Positions 27,116-35,065 of a stretch of DNA of 64,000 nt are shown in pieces. How positions within the stretch are numbered: the first letter of the stretch is position 1; every line of letters begins with the position of its first letter. Location of the stretch: positions 1,674,001 to 1,738,000 of the forward strand of contig NZ_JACHND010000001.1 of assembly GCF_014205275.1 (NCBI RefSeq), read 5' to 3'. The stretch is from Sphaerisporangium siamense (GTDB lineage: Bacteria > Actinomycetota > Actinomycetes > Streptosporangiales > Streptosporangiaceae). The position numbers and the translations under genes are program-made. The notes below the pieces were generated by a model, which ran no database searches, was not told the DNA's origin, and was given only the letters and a program-made list of their open reading frames with translations.

Positions 27116-28265
27116 GTCAGCATCGTAGGCCGGACGGTGGCAGGAAAACTGCGATATATGGCAGTCCCGGCGCTTGAGCGACGTCAGGGCGCGGGTCAGA
27201 ATCCTTGAAGAACGCGGACATCGCGTCGATCCCCAGGGGTGGAAGGGAGAGCATGACGCTGATTCGGCGACGATGAACCAATGCGACCGGACAGGGGTTC
27301 CGGCGCATGGTTCTGAATACGGGGGCCGACGACGGGCACGTGGTCGCGGGGGCGATCACGACGACGCGTTGTCGCCGGTCGATGTCCAGGTGAAACGGGG
27401 TGTACTGACGAGTTCCGGCGCCGACGGAGGGCTGTGCGGGCGCCAGGCTCCGATCACGAGCCGATTCTGACGCGGGCGAGCACGCTGGCGTCTTTCGCAT
27501 GCCGGAGAACGGCGACCGGCGAATGAGAAACGCGTCGTCGCCGACCCGGCATGTCCGGGCGGAGTGAATCATCCGCGCTCCGCCGATCGGTTCGCCGATC
27601 GCTTTCACGACGAATGCCGTCGCGCCATGGAAACGGTGCGGCGCCTGGTCGTCATCGGGGACGGAACCGGCAGCCGCGACTCCCGGTACCACGGCTTCTA
27701 CTCCGCGAAGCGCATCCTCGGCGTCGTCATCCGGCCGGGACGCCTCGCGCGGCGATGAGCCCGTATCAGTGTGAGCGCAGGCTCAGGACGGGCGCCGCGC
27801 CGCCCCGTCCAGGCTCGCCGGCAACGCCGGGGACGTCGTGAAAGGTCTGGATGGCGAGGATCTCCGGCGGCCGCACGTCCGGGAAGAGCCGCCATGCCGC
27901 CTCGTAGGAGGGCCGGAGCAGGGTGTCGGGGAATGCCGGAAGGTATGCGGACATTCCCGGCTGGCCGGGGCGTGTTCTTCTGGAAGCGATATCGGGGAGC
28001 CCCGTGCAATCATGAGTCTCGGTCCAGGGGCCCACCCTGGAGAACAGGCAGCTTCCCATGGCAACCCCCCCTTCGGAACCGCCTCCGCTTCCCCGGCGAG
28101 ACGAGGCCGTGCGCTGCGCGGAAGCCGACGGCGACCGTCGCTGCGTCCTGCCCCTGGATCACCCCGGTGATCACGTCTTTCCCCGCCGGCCCGACACCTG
28201 ACCCAGGCCCGCGACACCCGCGGCAGGACGCGCCCGCACCGCCCGTCACGTGCTTGGATACCTGT
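27116..28265. other. 1.15-kb region without a well-supported gene
   Basis: Frames on both strands lack the strong coding pattern of the neighbours. Two short frames have GC-rich third positions and might be real or be fragments: 27564-27758 (+; ends GFYSAKRILGVVIRPGRLARR) and 27766-27954 (-; listed separately). I see no repeats, tRNA or insertion-sequence ends. Confidence 0.5.
27766..27954 (-). CDS. Possible small protein or gene fragment
   Basis: From ATG 27954 the frame gives 62 residues (MSAYLPAFPDTLLRPSYEAAW..., with VRPPEILAIQTFHDVPG). Codon use is like neighbouring genes, but no family is recognised and the start lacks a strong ribosome site. It could be a remnant of a longer gene. Confidence 0.3.
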   Translation of the reverse strand: MSAYLPAFPDTLLRPSYEAAWRLFPDVRPPEILAIQTFHDVPGVAGEPGRGGAAPVLSLRSH

Positions 28266-28718
28266 GTGGCCGAAGAAGGCGGACCGGCGCCGGACGATTG
28301 GGCGCGCGCGAGGCTGGCCGACGCGCGCGTGGCCAGGCTGGGCACGACCGGTGACGACCGGGCCCCGCACCTCGTCCCGATCACGTTCGCCGTCCAGGGC
28401 GGCCGCATCCTGACGGCCGTCGACCACAAGCCGAAGACCACCACCGACCTGCGGCGGATCCGCAACATCCGCGCGAACCCCCAGGTCTGCGTCCTCGTCG
28501 ACCACTACGACGAGGACTGGACGCGCCTGTGGTGGGTGCGGGCGGACGGCCTCGCGACGGTCCTGCGAGACGAGGACGAGCGCCTCCCCGCCCTCGGCGC
28601 CCTGATCGCCAAGTACCCGCAGTACGCCGAGCGGCCGCCCGCCGGGCCGGTGATCGCCATCGACGTCGTCCGGTACGCCGCCTGGTCCTCCGGCCAAGGG
28701 ACCGCGCCGCCGGGCTGA
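28266..28718 (+). CDS. PPOX-class F420-dependent oxidoreductase (TIGR03668 type)
   Basis: From GTG 28266 the product is 150 residues with a split-barrel flavin-fold pattern: ARVARLGTTGDDRAPHLVPITFAVQGGRILTAVDHKPK, then RRIRNIRANPQVCVLVDHYDEDWTRLWWVRADG. The TAVDHKPK...LRNI..NP...LVD.YD.DW..LWWVRADG string is characteristic of TIGR03668, an actinobacterial F420-binding subgroup. The upstream frame stays open but does not match the family. A MaoC gene follows 26 bp after the stop. Confidence 0.85.
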   Translation: MAEEGGPAPDDWARARLADARVARLGTTGDDRAPHLVPITFAVQGGRILTAVDHKPKTTTDLRRIRNIRANPQVCVLVDHYDEDWTRLWWVRADGLATVLRDEDERLPALGALIAKYPQYAERPPAGPVIAIDVVRYAAWSSGQGTAPPG

Positions 28719-28744
28719 GAGAACGGTCGCCGTACGATGACGCC

Positions 28745-29200
28745 ATGCGGATCTTCCCGAGCGTCGAGGCGCTGAAGGCGGCCCAAGGCGAGCACCTCGG
28801 GCACACCCCTTGGCGCGAGGTCACCCAGCGGCAGGTGGACCTGTTCGCCGACGCCACCGATGACCACCAGTGGATCCACGTGGACGCCGAGCGCGCCGCC
28901 GCGGGGCCGTTCGGCGGCACCATCGCGCACGGCTACCTCAGCCTCGCCCTGCTGCCCTCGCTCGTCCGCTCGCTCTACCGGGTCGAGGGGCCGAAGATGG
29001 TCGTCAACTACGGCCTCAACAAGGTGCGCTTCCCCACGCCCGTCCCCGTCGGCGCCCGGATCCGCGCCGGCGCCGAGATCGTCGAGGTCAAGGACACGCC
29101 GTCCGGGGCGCTCGTCGGCCTCCGCGTCACCGTCGAGGTCGAGGGCGCGGCCAGGCCCGCCTGTGTCGCCGAGACCCTGTCGCTGCTCGTCGCCGGCTGA
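28745..29200 (+). CDS. MaoC-family hydratase/dehydratase
   Basis: The ATG 28745 gives 151 residues with a single hot-dog fold. The hydratase motif is FADATDDHQWIHVDAERAAAGPFGGTIAHGYLSLAL, with the catalytic Asp and His of R-hydratases in D-x-x-x-x-H. Such enzymes hydrate trans-2-enoyl-CoA. It directly follows the PPOX gene and probably shares its transcript. Confidence 0.88.
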   Translation: MRIFPSVEALKAAQGEHLGHTPWREVTQRQVDLFADATDDHQWIHVDAERAAAGPFGGTIAHGYLSLALLPSLVRSLYRVEGPKMVVNYGLNKVRFPTPVPVGARIRAGAEIVEVKDTPSGALVGLRVTVEVEGAARPACVAETLSLLVAG

Positions 29201-29213
29201 CCGGCCGGCGCCT

Positions 29214-29831
29214 TCACATACCGGAGTACAGGATCGCGGCCTGCACCCGGCTGCGCAGGCCCAGCTTCCCCAGCATGCGGCTGACGTGCGTCTTCGCCGT
29301 CGCCTCGCTCATGTCCAGCGCACGGGCGATCTCGGCGTTCGACATGCCCCGCGTCACGCAGGCGAGCACCTCGCGCTCACGCGGCGTCAGCACGCCGAGG
29401 TCCCGCGGCTCCAGCTCGTTCGTCCGGGCGAACGCCGTGATCAGCCGGCGGGTCACGGACGGGGAGATCAGCCCCTCGCCACGCGCCACCAGCCGCACCG
29501 CCTGGACGAGCGCGTCGGCGTCGGTGTTCTTCAGCAGGAACCCGGCGGCCCCGGCGCGCAGGGCGCCGAACACGTACTCGTCCAGGTCGAACGTGGTCAG
29601 GACGAGCACGTCCGCGATGCCGGCGAGCCGGCGCGTGGCGGAGATGCCGTCCAGCCTGGGCATGCGGATGTCCATGAGCACGACGTCCGGCCGCAGCTCC
29701 TCGGCCGCGCGCACCGCCGCCTCCCCGTCGGAGACCTCGCCGACCACCTCGATGTCGGACTCGCCTTCCAGGATCAGCACCACCCCCGCGCGTACCGCGG
29801 CGTGGTCGTCCGCGACCAGTACCTTGATCAT
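29214..29831 (-). CDS. NarL/LuxR-type response regulator
   Basis: The 205-residue product has a receiver (VLVADDHAAVRAG; phospho-Asp in DVVLMDIRMPRLDG) and a LuxR helix-turn-helix (LTPREREVLACVTRGMSNAEIARALDMSEATAKTHVSRML). It overlaps the upstream kinase by four bases (ATGA), so the pair is translationally coupled. Confidence 0.92.
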   Translation of the reverse strand: MIKVLVADDHAAVRAGVVLILEGESDIEVVGEVSDGEAAVRAAEELRPDVVLMDIRMPRLDGISATRRLAGIADVLVLTTFDLDEYVFGALRAGAAGFLLKNTDADALVQAVRLVARGEGLISPSVTRRLITAFARTNELEPRDLGVLTPREREVLACVTRGMSNAEIARALDMSEATAKTHVSRMLGKLGLRSRVQAAILYSGM

Positions 29832-31018
29832 GCGCGGTCCTCGGCCGTGATCAGCTTGGCCTCGAACGGCTGCGACTCCACGGTCAGCGTGGCCACGACG
29901 CGCCAGAACCGCCCGGCGTCACCGTCCGCGTCGTGCGGGCCCGCCGTGAACGTGCCCCCCACCAGCGCCGCGCGCTCGGCCATGCCCACCAGCCCCGCCC
30001 CGGACCCCGGCAGCCCCGCCGGACCGGTCGCGCACGGGTTCTCGACGGTCAGCACGACCTCGTCCTGCCCGTACCGCACACGCACGCCCGCACGGCCCGT
30101 GCCGTGCTTCATCGCGTTCGTCAGGGACTCCTGGAGGATGCGGTAGCCCGCCAGCTCGATGGACGGCGGCAGATCGCGCGGCGTGCCCGACACCGCCAGA
30201 TCGACGGCCAGCCCGGCGCGGCACGAGCGCGCCACCAGGTCGGACGCGTCCCTCAGGCGGTGGCCCGTCGTCTCGGGCTCCTCGTCCTCGGCGCGCAGCA
30301 GGCCGATCATCGTCCGCATCTCGGCCATCCCCCGCACGCTGTTCTCCCGGATCGACTCCAGCACCTTCCGCACCGCCGCCCGGTCGAGATCCGTGCGGGC
30401 GATCACCGCGGCGGACTGGATCGCCACGGCGCTGAAGTGGTTCGCGACGAGGTCGTGCAGTTCACGGGCCATGCGGGTGCGCTCGGCCGTCACGGCCGCC
30501 TGCCGGTCCATGGCGGCCAGCCGCGCGACCTGCTCGCCCCGGACGCGCTCGGCGATCACCTGGTCGCGGTGCTGACGGATGATCATGGCCGTGATGGTCG
30601 GCGTCGTCAGCACCAGGCCGGCCTGCACGCCCGCGACCGCCAGCGCGCCCCAGTCCCTGGCGATGAACCCCGCGACCGCGCCGGTCACCACGGCGAGCAC
30701 GACCGTGGCGCCGAGCAGCCACGTGGCCAGGCGGCGCGGGCCGTACAACGTGGGCGAGTACAGGTTGTCGGTGAAGACCAGGACCGTGCCGAGCGAGGGC
30801 CCGACGCACAGGTCGGCCACCATGCCGGCCACGCCGACCACCAGCGCCGCCACGGGCCTGCGCCGCCGCAGGACCACGCCCGCGCAGGTCATCGCCAGCG
30901 GCACCGCCAGCAGCGCCACCGGCTGACCTCGGTGGACGTACGCGCCGCTGGCCAGCAGGACGATGCCGAGGGCGAACACCGCGACCCCCACCAAGGCGTC
31001 CTGCCGGAACGGATTCAT
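29828..31018 (-). CDS. Sensor histidine kinase (HisKA_3 type)
   Basis: Starting at ATG 31018 (31027 is an alternative) the product is 396 residues. Five or so hydrophobic helices (residues about 5-150) precede a coiled region and the DHp motif ARELHDLVANHFSAVAIQ (phospho-His in RELHD). The ATPase end has the N-box LQESLTNAMKHG and GSGAGLVGMAERA. It phosphorylates the adjacent response regulator; the stimulus is unknown and the sensor is entirely membrane-embedded. Confidence 0.92.
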   Translation of the reverse strand: MNPFRQDALVGVAVFALGIVLLASGAYVHRGQPVALLAVPLAMTCAGVVLRRRRPVAALVVGVAGMVADLCVGPSLGTVLVFTDNLYSPTLYGPRRLATWLLGATVVLAVVTGAVAGFIARDWGALAVAGVQAGLVLTTPTITAMIIRQHRDQVIAERVRGEQVARLAAMDRQAAVTAERTRMARELHDLVANHFSAVAIQSAAVIARTDLDRAAVRKVLESIRENSVRGMAEMRTMIGLLRAEDEEPETTGHRLRDASDLVARSCRAGLAVDLAVSGTPRDLPPSIELAGYRILQESLTNAMKHGTGRAGVRVRYGQDEVVLTVENPCATGPAGLPGSGAGLVGMAERAALVGGTFTAGPHDADGDAGRFWRVVATLTVESQPFEAKLITAEDRA

Positions 31019-31132
31019 GCCTCTCATCGCACCATGTCCGCACTCCCCGCGACACCGTCCGTGTTACGGCACACCCGTACATACAAGGATGTAGACGGGT
31101 TCATCATCGCCGACGACGACGGCCGCTCCGCC

Positions 31133-31717
31133 ATGGCCAAGGCTGGACGTGTGATCGTAGCCGTCATCATCGGATGTGAGATCGGGTTCTGGATCTTGCT
31201 GGGCCTCGGCCTGCTGACACGCTACAAGCTGCGCCGGCGCGCGCTGAGCAACGTCTTCCTGATCGCCGTCCCGCTCATCGACGTCGTACTGCTCGCCGCC
31301 ACCGTGATAGACCTGCGCAGCGGCGGCACCGCCGAGTGGACCCACGGCCTGGCCGCCGCCTACCTCGCCTACTCGATCGTCTTCGGCCACCGCACGATCC
31401 GCTGGGCCGACCAGGTGGCCGCCCACCGCCTCTCCGGCGGCCCACCCCCATGGAAGCCCCCCGCCGGCGGAATGGCGAGAGCCAAGTACGAATGGGGCAT
31501 GTGGCTACGGATAGTTCTGGCCTACGGCATCGCGTGCGCCCTGCTCGGCTCGGCCATCTGGTTCATCGACGACCCCTCCCGCACCGCCGCCCTCACCGAC
31601 TTCATGCTCGGCCTGGCCCGCGTCCCGGTGATCGCCCTCCTATGGCCCCTGTCCTACACCCTGTTCCCCAAGAAGACCCGCGACAAGACCCCACCCACCC
31701 CAACCCCTCACGCCTGA
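31133..31717 (+). CDS. Integral membrane protein, function unknown
   Basis: From ATG 31133 the product is 194 residues with five hydrophobic segments (RVIVAVIIGCEIGFWILLGLGLL; NVFLIAVPLIDVVLLAATVI; HGLAAAYLAYSIVFG; WLRIVLAYGIACALLGSAIWFI; RVPVIALLWPLSYTLFP). An in-frame ATG at 31034 is only 16 bp from the divergent kinase start, which leaves no promoter room, so I prefer 31133. This is a recurrent actinobacterial membrane protein with no known role. Confidence 0.7.
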   Translation: MAKAGRVIVAVIIGCEIGFWILLGLGLLTRYKLRRRALSNVFLIAVPLIDVVLLAATVIDLRSGGTAEWTHGLAAAYLAYSIVFGHRTIRWADQVAAHRLSGGPPPWKPPAGGMARAKYEWGMWLRIVLAYGIACALLGSAIWFIDDPSRTAALTDFMLGLARVPVIALLWPLSYTLFPKKTRDKTPPTPTPHA

Positions 31718-31889
31718 CCACCCCCGCCTCACCCGGTCCGAGGCGCCGGCACCGCGAGGCCGACTCGACCAACCGCGGAGCCGAGAACGTCATCAGATTC
31801 ATTCGACCGCCCAGTGGCCGCTTCCACGCATAACGGAACCGAGGCTGCTCAGAGCGCTTGGCGAAGGCCATGCTCGATTCTCGTCCTCA

Positions 31890-32528
31890 TCAGGCCGCCC
31901 GGTACGGAAGCTCGGCATGCACCCGCCATCCGCCCTGATACAACCCGGCCCACGCCGACCCGCCCAGCTTCGCCGCGCGCCGCCGCATGGTCTCCACCCC
32001 TTGGCGTGCGCCGTGCGAAGCCGGCAGCCTCCCCTTCAACCGGTTGTCCACCGTGAGGACGATCCGATCCGCCCGGTACGCCAGCACGACCGTCGCACTC
32101 GGCGTCCCGTGCCGCAGCGTATTGGTCAGCGCCTCCTCCAGAATCCGCATCCCGGCCAGATCCACCGGATCCGGCAGGTGCCTGGGCGCCCCCGCCACGT
32201 GCAGGCGTATCGTCAGCCCCTCTCGCCGCGACGACTGGACCAGGCCGGCCAGAGTCGGGCGCGGATAGTCGTACTGGGTCCGTTGCAGCAGTCGCCTGAG
32301 GCGCACGACGTGCTGCTCGTGCTCGTCCACGGTGACGGACGACCGATGCGGCCGCCTGAAGCGCACGACATGCTGCTCATGCTCGTCCACGGTGACAGAC
32401 GACCGATGCCGCCGCCTGACCAGCACGGCCGCCATCACGATGACCGCGACGCCGAGACAGGCCAACCCGACGGCGACGACGATCGGCGTCGAGAAACCGG
32501 CGATGCCGTGAAGGGCTGGCTGGTCCAT
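31890..32528 (-). CDS. Orphan truncated histidine-kinase-like protein
   Basis: The 212-residue product has one N-terminal membrane helix (FSTPIVVAVGLACLGVAVIVMAAVLV), then two adjacent copies of a 20-residue segment (HRSSVTVDEHEQHVVRF/LRR), then a kinase-type ATPase domain (ILEEALTNTLRHG N-box, RIVLTVDN, ASHGARQGVETMRRRAAKLGG). No phospho-acceptor RELHD helix is present, and no response regulator is adjacent. It might be a decayed kinase or an ATP-binding partner of another system. Confidence 0.7.
   Translation of the reverse strand: MDQPALHGIAGFSTPIVVAVGLACLGVAVIVMAAVLVRRRHRSSVTVDEHEQHVVRFRRPHRSSVTVDEHEQHVVRLRRLLQRTQYDYPRPTLAGLVQSSRREGLTIRLHVAGAPRHLPDPVDLAGMRILEEALTNTLRHGTPSATVVLAYRADRIVLTVDNRLKGRLPASHGARQGVETMRRRAAKLGGSAWAGLYQGGWRVHAELPYRAA
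32288..32409. repeat. Two tandem 60-bp repeats inside the orphan kinase gene
   Basis: Two consecutive 60-bp units, differing at about five positions, encode HRSSVTVDEHEQHVVRxRR twice. In-frame duplication by slippage is likely. Confidence 0.8.
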
Positions 32529-32838
32529 GTCTCGATCCCGAAGTGCTCGCCACGTACAGGGATGTCGCGGTTGTCATTGCCGCCCACCCCCACCGCCACG
32601 CCCACCCCCGAGAAAGCTTGACCTCCTTTTGCCCAGTTCCCCCAGACCCGCCCAATAGATCCACCTAACCCCCCTTCTGTGCACCCACCACCACACCCCC
32701 TCACCCACGCAACCGGGAACCTCGCTCAACGTCACATCGGGTCTGGCCGAACGTCACATAGGCATCGACCCATCGCCCCCCGGCCCGGCTCACCCTGGGT
32801 CACGACCTGGGCGGGGCTCCCTCTCGTTGGAGGGCCGC
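32529..32838. other. Intergenic region, C-rich
   Basis: About 310 bp between the orphan kinase and the S4-domain gene, strongly C-rich and G-poor on the plus strand. No gene or tRNA is recognised. Confidence 0.5.
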
Positions 32839-33126
32839 ATGACCGTCATGGCACCGTCCGGCCATCCAACTGTCCATATGCTGGGGCTCGTGGACGACGA
32901 GACCTTCCTGGAGCAGACCTTCCAGCTCCGCACGGACTACATCCCTCTGTGCGACCTGCTGAAGTACTGCTCCATCACCGAAAGCGGCGGCGAGGCCAAA
33001 CACTTGATCGCCGAAGGCAACGTCCTGGTAGACGGCGACGTCGAACTCCGCAAAACCCGCAAGATCAGGCCCGGCCAAATCGTCAGCGGCCTCGACTTCC
33101 AAATCCACGTAGTAGCCGCCCCATAG
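32839..33126 (+). CDS. S4-domain RNA-binding protein
   Basis: The ATG 32839 follows GGAGGG; ATG 32848 is the alternative. The 95-residue product is a single S4 fold: IPLCDLLKYCSITESGGEAKHLIAEGNVLVDGDVELRKTRKIRPGQIVSG. Such stand-alone S4 proteins (YbcJ/YaaA-like) bind structured RNA, often ribosomal. It is the last chromosomal gene before the prophage. Confidence 0.88.
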   Translation: MTVMAPSGHPTVHMLGLVDDETFLEQTFQLRTDYIPLCDLLKYCSITESGGEAKHLIAEGNVLVDGDVELRKTRKIRPGQIVSGLDFQIHVVAAP

Positions 33127-33290
33127 CCCCACCCCGTCCCCCTCACCCGACCGCCCCCCCTGCCCGCCAGCCCCCCTCACCCAAGCCCCGCCCCCACCAG
33201 AACACCAGCCCCCCAGAGGCACCGACCCCCCTCTTCCCGAACCGGTTCGGCACACTGCCCAAGACCCGCTATGCTTATCGAGGCAGTCAG

Positions 33291-33328
33291 GCGGCCGTAG
33301 CTCAATGGATAGAGCATCTGACTACGGA
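33291..33328 (+). pseudogene. tRNA-Arg(ACG) 5' half, cut by the prophage
   Basis: Acceptor 5' strand GCGGCCG, TA, D-stem GCTC/GAGC, anticodon stem TCTGA and loop CTACGGA (anticodon ACG at 33324-33326) are all present. The sequence then leaves the tRNA at 33329: the partner strand TCAGA, the variable arm and the T-arm are absent. The break is inside the anticodon loop, a usual crossover position for tyrosine integrases. This end keeps only the 5' half. Confidence 0.85.
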
Positions 33329-33341
33329 ATATACCGAATTT

Positions 33342-33389
33342 AGCGACGTACGGTATCCCATTTGACCTGGAAGCCACACAGCGACGTAC
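33342..33389. repeat. Direct repeat AGCGACGTAC near the left att end
   Basis: The ten-mer AGCGACGTAC occurs at 33342-33351 and 33380-33389, 38 bp apart, just inside the prophage. ATACCG (33330-33335) and CGGTAT flank the first copy as inverted repeats. They may be arm-type integrase or excisionase sites. Confidence 0.4.
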
Positions 33390-33410
33390 ATGTGAAATCA
33401 GATTGCTAAT

Positions 33411-33434
33411 CAGGGCCCTTGAATGGGCCCTTTT
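33411..33434 (+). terminator. Hairpin with U-tract at the prophage left end
   Basis: AGGGCCC and GGGCCCT pair around TTGAAT and are followed by TTTTTC. It would end transcription entering from the tRNA-Arg promoter. Confidence 0.75.
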
Positions 33435-33534
33435 TCATTGCACGAAAAGAGCCCCCGGTCCCTGCGCTATCGCGCGCGCAGGGACCGGGGGCTCGCCCCG
33501 TCCGGTGTGGGGACCCGGGCGGGAGCCTGGAGGG

Positions 33535-33813
33535 CTAGGAGGACGGGCTCGGCCGCGAGGGCGGCGGGATCGCCCCAGGGTCGGGCAGAGGCCGGCTACG
33601 CCGCAGCGCCTCGGCCTGCGCCTGCTCTTCGAGCTGGCGGGCGAGCTCGTCGAGGTCGTCGGCCCCGAGCACGTTGGTGATCCCATACCGGGCGGCTTTG
33701 TCCGACCAGAAGTGACGCCGCACGGCGACCCACCCGCCGTGGAAGTCGGTGATCTCCCACGTACGCCCGTAGCGCTGCTGGACTTGGGCGAGGGACAGGG
33801 CGCTCACGGCCAT
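33535..33813 (-). CDS. Small phage protein, function unknown
   Basis: From ATG 33813 the product is 92 residues. It has a compact N-terminal domain (LSLAQVQQRYGRTWEITDFHGGWVAVRRHFWSDKAARYGITNVLGADDLDELARQLEEQ) and a Pro/Ser tail. Similar small proteins (AR.YGP.WE...GGW.AVRR) are common in actinobacterial mobile elements and regulatory loci. It is the last of three overlapping leftward genes. Confidence 0.6.
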   Translation of the reverse strand: MAVSALSLAQVQQRYGRTWEITDFHGGWVAVRRHFWSDKAARYGITNVLGADDLDELARQLEEQAQAEALRRSRPLPDPGAIPPPSRPSPSS

Positions 33814-33986
33814 AACCGTTTCAGGGCCTCGCTGAAGCGGATGACAAGGGCGTCGAGGCGAATCTCCTCCCACGTCTCCCCGCACGCCTCGCGCCCGCTG
33901 CAGGTGTGGGTCGCTCGCAGCATGCCGTCCTCGTCGCAGCGGAGGTTCTCGAACTCGGTGAGTCCGTGCTCGGCCGCGGCGTTCAC
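33804..33986 (-). CDS. Small Cys-containing phage protein
   Basis: A GTG start at 33986 overlaps the preceding stop (GTGA). The 60-residue product holds three Cys (LRCDED, TCSGREACGE) and an acidic/aromatic C-terminus, perhaps a small zinc fold. Function unknown; part of the three-gene cluster. Confidence 0.6.
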   Translation of the reverse strand: MNAAAEHGLTEFENLRCDEDGMLRATHTCSGREACGETWEEIRLDALVIRFSEALKRLWP

Positions 33987-34204
33987 TGCTCGTCGCCTAG
34001 GGTTGCTAGAGCCGCCAGGGATTCCTGTTCGGCGATCTCCAGGGCGAGGGTGCGCTCATCGTCGGCGTCGACCGTCCGCCATGCGCCGGCCGTGCCCTCG
34101 GCGTCGCTGAACGGCTTCACCCGCGTGGCCCAGTAGCGGCCGGCGTCGGAGACGAACAGAGCCCAGCCCTCGACGGTCATGCCTGATGGCACTACGTTTC
34201 TCAC
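33983..34204 (-). CDS. Small phage protein, function unknown
   Basis: I chose GTG 34204 because a perfect GGAGGT lies six bases upstream. The 73-residue product contains MTVEGWALFVSDAGRYWATRVKPFSDAE and an acidic helical end. It is the first gene of the leftward three-gene cluster, divergent from the GntR gene. Confidence 0.6.
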   Translation of the reverse strand: MRNVVPSGMTVEGWALFVSDAGRYWATRVKPFSDAEGTAGAWRTVDADDERTLALEIAEQESLAALATLGDEQ

Positions 34205-34303
34205 AGTCGGACCTCCGATGTCCGGCGAGGGGCCCGTACGGCGTGTCAGCGCCTGCGGGCCCCGTCTCGTTGTCGTAGCGTTACCCACCGTAAGCCCGGT
34301 GTA

Positions 34304-34329
34304 CTACCCCCGTCTAGCCTCTGGGGTAG
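34304..34329. promoter_or_regulatory. CTACCCC/GGGGTAG dyad before the GntR gene
   Basis: Seven-bp arms separated by 12 bases containing CTAG sit just before the GntR start codon, a plausible autoregulatory site or mRNA hairpin. Confidence 0.4.
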
Positions 34330-34331
34330 CT

Positions 34332-34610
34332 ATGGCTCGTCCATGCTGGTCACCTAGCGTGACGCGAGGGATCGACCGCGACTCGCCCATCCCGCCGTAC
34401 CGGCAAGTGGCCAACGCGCTGCGCGAGCGCATCACCTCCGGCAAGATTCCGGTCGGCCGGCGCATCCCGTCTCTGGTCGAGCTGGAGGGCGAGTTCGACG
34501 TCGCCCGCGACACCCTCCGCAAGGCGGTCCAGGTGCTGAAGGACGAGGGCCTCGTCGAGACGGTGAAAGGCATGGGCGTGTACGTGAAGGCGCAACCGCC
34601 CGCGGAGTGA
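34332..34610 (+). CDS. Minimal GntR-type winged-helix regulator
   Basis: From ATG 34332 the product is 92 residues; GTG 34359 is an alternative. Almost the whole protein is the GntR DNA-binding domain: PIPPYRQVANALRERITSGKIPVGRRIPSLVELEGEFDVARDTLRKAVQVLKDEGLVETVKGMGVYV. There is no effector domain. It lies at the prophage left end and runs opposite to the neighbouring small genes. Confidence 0.85.
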   Translation: MARPCWSPSVTRGIDRDSPIPPYRQVANALRERITSGKIPVGRRIPSLVELEGEFDVARDTLRKAVQVLKDEGLVETVKGMGVYVKAQPPAE

Positions 34611-34614
34611 CCGC

Positions 34615-34881
34615 TCAGGCGCGCGCCGCGGCGACCTGGGCGAGGATCGCGCGGGCCAGGGCCTCGGCGTCGTCGAGGGCGAGGTCGGCGTCGCCGTGCT
34701 CGGAGGTGCCCGGGCGGAGGGTGGCGGCCAGCATCCGCACCGGCGCGCCGGGCTGCTGGAGGAGCTGGAGGGCGACGTCCCCGCGCGGGGTTTCCAGGAC
34801 GTGCTGGATGCTCTCGTGCTCGACGTCGACGGAGCTGTGGGCGGTGTTGCACCAGGGCGGGCAGGTCGTACGCTGACTCAT
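34615..34881 (-). CDS. DUF6907-like small protein
   Basis: The 88-residue product begins TTCPPWCNTAH, the CPPWC...H start typical of actinobacterial DUF6907 proteins, followed by a beta-rich stretch (GDVALQLLQQPGAPVRMLAATL) and DLALDDAEALARAILAQV. The function is unknown. The family is frequent on integrative elements and near small regulators. Convergent with the GntR gene. Confidence 0.65.
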   Translation of the reverse strand: MSQRTTCPPWCNTAHSSVDVEHESIQHVLETPRGDVALQLLQQPGAPVRMLAATLRPGTSEHGDADLALDDAEALARAILAQVAAARA

Positions 34882-34989
34882 GGATCGGGACTCACTTCCT
34901 GATCAAGGCCCTCGTCTGGCGGTGGTGTCGCCTGGCGGGGGCCGCTCTGTCTATTCGATGACTTGCCTGGTCATAGCCAATTAATGCAA

Positions 34990-34997
34990 TGGCAGAA
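34990..34997. promoter_or_regulatory. TGGCAGAA half-site
   Basis: This is the same 8-mer that forms each arm of the palindrome at 35050-35065, placed 60 bp upstream. It is a possible second site for the RHH protein. Confidence 0.4.
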
Positions 34998-35049
34998 TAT
35001 GCATGTCGGATTGGACACGTCAACCACGAAAGCCGAGGTAGACCTAAGG

Positions 35050-35065
35050 TTCTGCCATGGCAGAA
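35050..35065. promoter_or_regulatory. Perfect palindrome over the RHH start codon
   Basis: TTCTGCCATGGCAGAA is perfectly self-complementary, and its central ATG is the start codon of the ribbon-helix-helix gene. A match to the arm lies upstream at 34990. Confidence 0.65.

Noticed and set aside
27117-27692. 191-codon minus-strand frame in the gene-poor gap
   Set aside because: No recognisable domain, mixed third-position composition and no ribosome site; kept only as part of the unassigned region.
33329-33420. Possible intron or phage-supplied 3' half of tRNA-Arg after the anticodon loop
   Set aside because: No T-arm, variable arm or acceptor 3' strand follows within 100 bases; the hairpin there is a terminator.
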